Shown piece by piece: positions 1 through 4,434 of a stretch of DNA of 7,143 nt (positions are counted from its first letter, which is position 1; the number at the start of each line of letters is the position of its first letter). The DNA is from CBDUQI01 sp965369325 (GTDB lineage: Bacteria > Pseudomonadota > Gammaproteobacteria > Steroidobacterales > JBCBZW01), in contig CBDUQI010000257.1 in NCBI GenBank assembly GCA_965369325.1, positions 1 through 7,143 of the forward strand, read 5' to 3'. The position numbers and the translations under genes were made by a program. The notes beneath the pieces were generated by a model that worked only from the letters and a program-made list of their open reading frames with translations, ran no database searches and was not told the origin of the DNA.

Positions 1-164
1 CGGGATGCATCAAGGAGGTGGTAGCAGATCTGGCTTATCTTGAAATCGGGGATGGCAAGTTCTGGTTGCGCGAGCGGGCAAGGGGCGTTAGCGGGGATGA
101 GATTGCAGGCAAGACCGAGGGAGAGTTGGCGAGCCCGGATGTGGTGCCCGAAATGGAACTCTAA
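1..164 (+). CDS. CoA-transferase family I, beta subunit (3-oxoacid/acetate CoA-transferase-like), C-terminal fragment
   Basis: This is the 3' end of a gene that begins before the window. Bases 1-2 finish an outside codon, and 53 in-frame codons run from base 3 to the TAA at 162-164. The fragment starts with GCIKEVVADLAYLEI and continues with WLRERARGVSGDEIAGKTEGEL before ending in VPEMEL. That order matches the usual tail of bacterial 3-oxoacid, acetoacetate or 3-oxoadipate CoA-transferase beta subunits: a GC(V/I)xx(V/I)xTDLAVxxV strand, then a 'xPGVSxxEIxxxT' helix. These enzymes move CoA between carboxylic acids in the cytoplasm and work with an alpha subunit, normally encoded just upstream. 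The catalytic Glu lies outside the window, so the substrate cannot be named. It converges with the gene at 195-1181, with 30 bases between the stop codons. The family call rests on tail-motif recognition only. Confidence 0.7.
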   Translation, partial: GCIKEVVADLAYLEIGDGKFWLRERARGVSGDEIAGKTEGELASPDVVPEMEL

Positions 165-168
165 CATC

Positions 169-178
169 GGGGGGGGGG
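169..178. repeat. Homopolymer tract of ten G
   Basis: Ten consecutive G lie between the convergent stop codons of the CoA-transferase fragment (162-164) and the 328-residue gene (195-197 on the minus strand). The tract is outside both frames, so length changes would not shift either protein. I see no hairpin of terminator quality in this gap. Confidence 0.9.
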
Positions 179-194
179 CAAGAAATGCAGGTTT

Positions 195-1181
195 CTAGTG
201 GCTGCTCGGTAAGCTGGTTGTGCCCAGCGAAGGAAAAGAAACTTCACACTGACCGTGGGGGATGCCCTCCAGAAACACGGTACCGCTTTCGGGCAGCGTA
301 CCAGTCACAAGCGTCTGATTTGGTAGCAATACTTCGTAACGTTCTCCAACGATAGGCTTGTCATCGTCGTCGACTAGTTGGAATTCGATCCAGGAATCCT
401 TGGCGATTGGGGAAACTGACTCCGATGCCGGTCGCTGGGCCTGCGCGGCGGCTTCATCTGAGCGTACGGCGCTGCCCATGTCCCACTGCAATAAGGCGAG
501 TGCCTCTCGAAGTAACGGCCAGCGGATGGCCAGCTTATGCAACGTTGGTTCTACGCTGCGCTCAACAGCCACGCGCTCAAGCGTTAACATCAGCAGGTGA
601 GCAAACTGCACACCAGTGTGATAACGATGGACCGAGCTGGGAGAATCGCGTAGCTGGTGAAACTGCAGCCACCGGTCTTTTTCCAAATTTTTTGGCGCTT
701 GGGTGTGACTAGGATACTGAATGCTCCCGCACACGGCACTTGCCAGCGCATCACGAAACCCAGACGCATGGCACAATTGATCCTCGATCAACGAGGCCCC
801 CCACGGGTCAATACCTGGCCGATGTTCCAACGATGGGCAATAGCTAGGCAATATGTCCCATCGCCGGTCGTAGGCATCGGCTAAAACGAACTGTCGTACA
901 AGCCTGGGAAGATCCAAAAACGCTGAGGCGTTTTGGGCCACGATGCCGTCGGAAATCCCAATACAAAATGACTCCCAGCCCAGCAGCTCAACGGCCAGAC
1001 GCCGGGTAGTGTCCATATCCAGCGAATGCGCGCCAAGTAAATCTTGCAAGGCTGGATTGACGCCTCGACGCGGTGCGCCATAACTGTTGCCTGGATGAGC
1101 ACCTACCGGTGGTGGGCTGCTCTCCAACGGTGAGGCAAAATCAGTATCGAGACCTGATGATCCTGGGCGGCGTCCACTCAT
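195..1181 (-). CDS. Hypothetical cytosolic protein with T6SS-associated-type C-terminal domain
   Basis: A 328-residue protein with ATG at 1179-1181 and TAG at 195-197. On the minus strand AGGGAG lies 10 bases before the ATG, which supports this start. There is no signal peptide and no membrane helix. Residues 1-40 are Pro/Ser/Gly-rich and probably disordered. Residues ~45-240 are mixed helical with many Trp, Leu and Arg (RWPLLREALALLQWDMG near the end), and I recognise no family there. After an Ala/Gln/Ser linker, residues ~263-318 form a compact beta domain: SWIEFQLVDDDDKPIVGERY, then LLPNQTLVTGTLPESGTVFLEGIPHGQCEVSFP in pieces. This pattern (IEFxLVDxxxxPxxxERY ... G-x-L-x-x-x-G ... GIPxGxCxVxFP) is one I associate with the C-termini of VgrG, PAAR/Rhs and other type VI secretion cargo proteins. 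No other T6SS gene is visible. It could be an effector, an adaptor or an orphan cassette gene. The coding call is firm and the functional reading is weak. Confidence 0.75.
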   Translation of the reverse strand: MSGRRPGSSGLDTDFASPLESSPPPVGAHPGNSYGAPRRGVNPALQDLLGAHSLDMDTTRRLAVELLGWESFCIGISDGIVAQNASAFLDLPRLVRQFVLADAYDRRWDILPSYCPSLEHRPGIDPWGASLIEDQLCHASGFRDALASAVCGSIQYPSHTQAPKNLEKDRWLQFHQLRDSPSSVHRYHTGVQFAHLLMLTLERVAVERSVEPTLHKLAIRWPLLREALALLQWDMGSAVRSDEAAAQAQRPASESVSPIAKDSWIEFQLVDDDDKPIVGERYEVLLPNQTLVTGTLPESGTVFLEGIPHGQCEVSFPSLGTTSLPSSH

Positions 1182-1191
1182 GCTAATCGTA

Positions 1192-1197
1192 CTCCCT
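1192..1197 (-). promoter_or_regulatory. Ribosome binding site for the 328-residue gene
   Basis: AGGGAG on the minus strand, 10 bases upstream of the ATG at 1179-1181. No good promoter is close by. The best -10-like hexamer on this strand is TATACT at 1319-1324, about 140 bases upstream, with only a poor -35 candidate. Confidence 0.6.
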
Positions 1198-1306
1198 GCG
1201 TACTCGAATTCCCTCGCTTGTTGTTTCGCCGAATTGCGCGCAGCTTCATTTGTACATCGTGGGTTTCGAAATGCCCGTCACCTTCGCCAACGCGCTGACA
1301 GTATTC

Positions 1307-1507
1307 TTATAGAATCGCAGTATAACTAACGTTGATTGTGAGGAAGAAGACGATACCTGCGGGCCAAATATCACCAGGTTGTCGCCCCTCCGGCACTGGT
1401 GCGTGGACGTGCTTGATCTCAACGCCTAGTACTTCGGCTAGTGATAGCGATAGTGACGTTTGAAACAAACGGATATCTTTGCGCTGTACGCGGAGTTCTG
1501 CACCAAT
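1307..1507 (-). pseudogene. Possible gene remnant or unsupported small ORF
   Basis: On the minus strand a frame stays open for 66 codons between in-frame stops: TAA at 1508-1510 precedes it and TAA at 1307-1309 closes it. Its translation reads like protein (ELRVQRKDIRLF, then SLSLSLAEVLGVEIKHVHAP, then GDIWPAGIVFFLTINVSY). There is no ATG or GTG at its upstream end, and the first plausible start is a TTG about 14 codons in without a Shine-Dalgarno. It lies upstream of, and in the same direction as, the 328-residue gene. It may be the decayed end of a former neighbour, or chance. I do not recognise the family. Confidence 0.2.
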
Positions 1508-1556
1508 TTAGATAAAAGATAATATTAGAATTAGTCTATATCTAAAGTTAACTAAT
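1501..1556. promoter_or_regulatory. AT-rich block with nested inverted repeats, possible operator or promoter
   Basis: This stretch is much more AT-rich than its surroundings. TTTAGATA (1507-1514) is a perfect inverted match to TATCTAAA (1539-1546). The 8-base palindrome TAATATTA (1520-1527) lies between them. ATTAGT (1530-1535) has an inverted copy ACTAAT at 1551-1556, and ATTAG is repeated at 1524-1528 and 1530-1534. Such clustered short repeats in an AT-rich divergent intergenic region fit a regulator binding site, a promoter UP-like element or an H-NS-type silencing patch. No single reading is supported over the others. It lies ~235 bases upstream of the oxidase operon start. Confidence 0.35.
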
Positions 1557-1776
1557 CCTCAAATTGCAGCCATAACCACCCCGAACGCCAATGGGACAAA
1601 CGGAGGCGATAAGCGACATAGCATGCTGTTTGCTGCCGTCCCTCCTGCTTATTGTGATCTAACCGCTTGTTCTTGCCTAAAATCATTAGCGTTGTAGTAA
1701 GTGACCATGCGTCCGCAATTTTCCTGCGAGGCAGCCGACGGTCACTGCAAGAGAAAGACTAAATTTCCTAGCCTTT

Positions 1777-1784
1777 GGAGGAGG
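1777..1784 (+). promoter_or_regulatory. Strong Shine-Dalgarno that fixes the start of the 874-residue gene
   Basis: GGAGGAGG ends 5 bases before the ATG at 1790-1792. An in-frame TTG at 1775 could extend the protein by five residues, but that TTG overlaps the Shine-Dalgarno itself and has none of its own. The ATG is therefore the better start. Confidence 0.85.
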
Positions 1785-1789
1785 CGCTC

Positions 1790-4414
1790 ATGGCAAACCC
1801 ACGCTTTTCGCGTTTTGTAACCCCGCTTCGACGTCCCGCACTGGCCACGGCCTGTGCACTGGCGGCGATCTTTACCGGGCTGCCTGCCAATGCAGCCTTG
1901 GACACTAATGAGCCTGGTCTATTCGAGCCGTTCAGTTCCGCGCTGGAAGGCCGCGATATTCGCGTTCCCAACACCGACCAGTCGGTAGATGGGGCCGAGC
2001 AGAGCAATGCCGAGAATATAGAGATTGTCGATGCGGTTGACGCGCACAGTCTGCTGGGCCATCCGATCACCCAGTTGTCCAGCCCGAACGATGACATGCG
2101 CTTGGCGATACAGGGCATTGCCAATGCCGCCGCCGATGGCGACTCCGCAGGCATGGAGGCTTACGCCACCGAGCTGAAGGCCATTTTGTACGGTACCACC
2201 GAAGGGCGGGCTTACGACGGATTCTCGATGCTCAACTTCAACCGCTGGAAATCCTCGGAGATTGGGCCGGAGCATTTCCCGCCAGATGCCGTACCAGAAG
2301 AGTACAAGACCAAAACGGTGTCCCTGATACGCGACGACAACGGCGACCCGGTGACCAACGAGAGCCCGTTCGATGGCGAGCAGCGTCAGGTATGGGAAGC
2401 GGATATCAGCATGGTCTACTACGATGGGCAGATCGACTCCGATACGTTTTTGCTCAAGTTCCCGTTCCGCGATGCCAATAATTCCGAAGAGGACGAACTG
2501 GCACTCAATCCGGAAGTTGAGCAGTACGACTGGGACGACACGGTGCAGATCAACTACACCATCTACGGACTGGCGCCAGAGGACTTTTCGCCGACGATGG
2601 TGATGCTCGACCGCCGCGAGCAACTGAATACGGTGCAGTTCCCGTTTAAAGGCATGGACCATGTCTGGATCGGTTTTGAGGCCGGTGAGGTGTTGAAGGT
2701 GACGGTGAAGTACCCGCCAGTAAGAATGTTGCGCGGTGTGTACACCTGGGGTTGGCGTGTGCATCCGCCACGCATTCAGTTCCTGCAGCCGGTTTTCGAG
2801 CTGTTTAATCAAGTAACCAAGGTTGCCGAGCTGGATCCGCAGAGCGAGAGCTACGCCTACCGCAACCGCGAGGAGCTGACCCTGGACAGCATCGGCGATG
2901 CCGCGCCCGAGATGAAAATGCTCAAAGTGGCCAACGCAGTACTGGACGGAGAGAGCGCCGCTACCATCGAAGCCTGGGTCAATGACCCGAATCTGGGCCC
3001 GCGCGGCACCTGGGTGGACTGGACGAATCTGGCGAAGTTCCAGACGCAGCTACCACCGGAGGCCTGGGATATCCTGCTGGCAGAAGATGGCCTGGAGTTT
3101 GGCGACTACGGTGACTTCTCGATGGTCAGCGTGTTTCTAAACAACGAGATGTACGGCGAAGGCCCGGCACTGAACGAAATTCGCACTTGGCTGCAGGGCG
3201 AGAACCGCTTTGCCAAGCTGATTAATCTCGACAATCACACGCACTACTTCCGCAACGTGGACTTTGGCCCACGCTTGCACGATGACATTTTGCGTTGCTG
3301 TGCAGGCGGGTTTACCAGTTTTGAAATATTTAACTTCAAGCCGAGTTACGGCGCGCCCAAGGTGGCCGAGATGCAGTGGCGCGCTGGTTGGGGGTTCCGC
3401 CCGCACTTTGATGTCATTCAACAACCGGACGTATTCCTCCGTGGTCGTGATCGCACACTGTTGGCACCTTACACCGGCGGTTTCGGGTCTCATCACTTCG
3501 GCTATCGGTACTCCGAAGAAGGCCGTGATGGCGACTTCCGTTTCAACCCGCCTGATTTCATCGTCAGCGATATACCGGGTGCGGACTCGCTGCGCGATGC
3601 TGACGGTGAGCCAGGTCTGCTGATAGGCCAGCATACTGAGGGTTACGGCGTACAGCAGATGTGCCCGCAGGATCCGTTGGGTGACTTCTGTCAGACCGAC
3701 TTCGGTCCATTTAACCCTAATGGGGCATTGAATTGGCCCGAACCCAACAACCCGGACGTAGAAAAAACCGAGTTGCGGTTCCCGCCGTTCCTGCGTAACC
3801 CGGACCAGGTCAGTGCCAATGCCGGCGACATTATTCCGCCGACTGGCGCGTGGAAGCCGTTCATCTTTATCAGCCCGTATAACGGCACCATCTGGAACGA
3901 TCCGGCTGATCCCTCACAGGGTTTCTGGGTCGACGGTACGTACGGACATGGTGCACCGGTGTTCCAGCAAACCGGGCTGAATACCACCATCGAAATGCCA
4001 CGTTCGTCAGGCCAGGTGTTCTACCAGTTTGATGATCTGTTCCACGACAACTCCATCTTCTCGCCGCATCCGCTGACCGACGGTTCGGACGACACGGGTG
4101 ATGAGAAAGACAGCCTGTTCCTGTCGGTCGCACGCGAGACGACCGCTGCGGCGGGCGATACCGTGCTGATACGCGGCAAGGTCACGGAGTTTATCCCCAC
4201 AGGCACGTTCGCCGAATGGGTCACTGTGCATGCGGGCGCCGCTGACGCTGAAGGTTGCCCAGGGGAGATTTTGGCAGTGACTCAGGTGAAGGGGGTCAAT
4301 GGCCGGTTCTGGTCGCGGATAGCGGCCGATGAGTTGCAGGTGGGGGCCAATGTTTGTGTGTCTTCACTGCACGGCGGCTACGACGAGCGGATAATTTCCG
4401 CGCTGCCCCAGTAG
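1790..4414 (+). CDS. Large exported protein of unknown function, partner of the adjacent multicopper oxidase
   Basis: An 874-residue protein (ATG 1790, TAG 4412-4414) that I cannot place in a named family. Residues 1-35 are a signal peptide: basic N-region with RR at 14-15, an Ala/Leu core, then LPANA before ALD, so cleavage is likely after Ala35. The RR pair does not make a good Tat motif, so Sec export is more likely. The mature chain is acidic. Residues ~220-335 look beta-sandwich-like and include YTWGWRVHPP (318-327). The central region is dense in His, aromatics and Cys: NHTHYF (482-487), His497, a CC pair at 503-504, FRPHFD around His539, GSHHFGYRY with His568-569, and a C-x8-C pair at 625/634. 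Residues ~770-874 resemble an Ig-like domain with Cys823 and Cys856, probably a disulfide. It has none of the HxH/HCH multicopper oxidase motifs. The oxidase gene starts 20 bases downstream on the same strand, so a periplasmic or secreted partner, substrate-binding or scaffold role is inferred. No lipobox or membrane anchor is seen. Confidence 0.9.
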   Translation: MANPRFSRFVTPLRRPALATACALAAIFTGLPANAALDTNEPGLFEPFSSALEGRDIRVPNTDQSVDGAEQSNAENIEIVDAVDAHSLLGHPITQLSSPNDDMRLAIQGIANAAADGDSAGMEAYATELKAILYGTTEGRAYDGFSMLNFNRWKSSEIGPEHFPPDAVPEEYKTKTVSLIRDDNGDPVTNESPFDGEQRQVWEADISMVYYDGQIDSDTFLLKFPFRDANNSEEDELALNPEVEQYDWDDTVQINYTIYGLAPEDFSPTMVMLDRREQLNTVQFPFKGMDHVWIGFEAGEVLKVTVKYPPVRMLRGVYTWGWRVHPPRIQFLQPVFELFNQVTKVAELDPQSESYAYRNREELTLDSIGDAAPEMKMLKVANAVLDGESAATIEAWVNDPNLGPRGTWVDWTNLAKFQTQLPPEAWDILLAEDGLEFGDYGDFSMVSVFLNNEMYGEGPALNEIRTWLQGENRFAKLINLDNHTHYFRNVDFGPRLHDDILRCCAGGFTSFEIFNFKPSYGAPKVAEMQWRAGWGFRPHFDVIQQPDVFLRGRDRTLLAPYTGGFGSHHFGYRYSEEGRDGDFRFNPPDFIVSDIPGADSLRDADGEPGLLIGQHTEGYGVQQMCPQDPLGDFCQTDFGPFNPNGALNWPEPNNPDVEKTELRFPPFLRNPDQVSANAGDIIPPTGAWKPFIFISPYNGTIWNDPADPSQGFWVDGTYGHGAPVFQQTGLNTTIEMPRSSGQVFYQFDDLFHDNSIFSPHPLTDGSDDTGDEKDSLFLSVARETTAAAGDTVLIRGKVTEFIPTGTFAEWVTVHAGAADAEGCPGEILAVTQVKGVNGRFWSRIAADELQVGANVCVSSLHGGYDERIISALPQ

Positions 4415-4418
4415 CCTC

Positions 4419-4423
4419 AGGAG
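4419..4423 (+). promoter_or_regulatory. Ribosome binding site for the multicopper oxidase gene
   Basis: AGGAG, 11 bases before the ATG at 4435-4437, in the 20-base gap after the stop of the upstream gene. The spacing is slightly long and the intervening sequence is A-rich. The short gap with no terminator supports co-transcription of the two genes. Confidence 0.7.
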
Positions 4424-4434
4424 TTTAGAAAAAA

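Larger units (their letters stand above)
1182..1774. other. Divergent intergenic region, ~0.6 kb, without a confident gene
   Basis: This region separates the minus-strand 328-residue gene from the plus-strand oxidase operon, so promoters for both should lie here. Visible content: a short palindrome ATTCTtatAGAAT at 1303-1315; a start-less minus-strand open frame (1307-1507, listed separately); an AT-rich block with inverted repeats (1501-1556, listed separately); and two overlapping short Cys-containing open frames on the plus strand (1591-1662 and 1623-1697), neither with a well-placed Shine-Dalgarno. For the operon, a weak sigma70-like pair is TTGCCT (1673-1678), 16 bases, TAGTAA (1695-1700), about 90 bases before the ATG. 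It matches consensus poorly. I see no tRNA, riboswitch or convincing terminator. Confidence 0.7.

Noticed and set aside
213..228. Small hairpin GCTGG-ttgtgc-CCAGC as a terminator for the convergent genes
   Set aside because: The stem is only five base pairs, no T-run follows, and it lies inside the coding region of the 328-residue gene.
358..884. Several overlapping plus-strand open frames
   Set aside because: They are opposite the 328-residue gene, which has a good ribosome binding site and a protein-like composition. The plus-strand frames are low-complexity Ser/Arg/Ala sequences.
1701..1745. GTGACC/GGTCAC inverted repeat as an operator
   Set aside because: The arms are six bases and 33 bases apart, which is expected by chance in a region this size.
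1775..1789. TTG start giving a five-residue longer secreted protein
   Set aside because: The TTG overlaps the GGAGGAGG that serves the ATG at 1790 and has no ribosome binding site of its own. The ATG also gives a normal signal-peptide N-region.
1790..1840. Tat export signal on the 874-residue protein
   Set aside because: The RR pair at residues 14-15 is followed by PALATA rather than the xFLK-like context, so a Sec signal explains the sequence as well or better.
1919..2812. 297-codon open frame on the minus strand
   Set aside because: It lies wholly inside the 874-residue exported-protein gene, has no Shine-Dalgarno, and its translation is rich in His, Arg and Val as expected of an antisense shadow.
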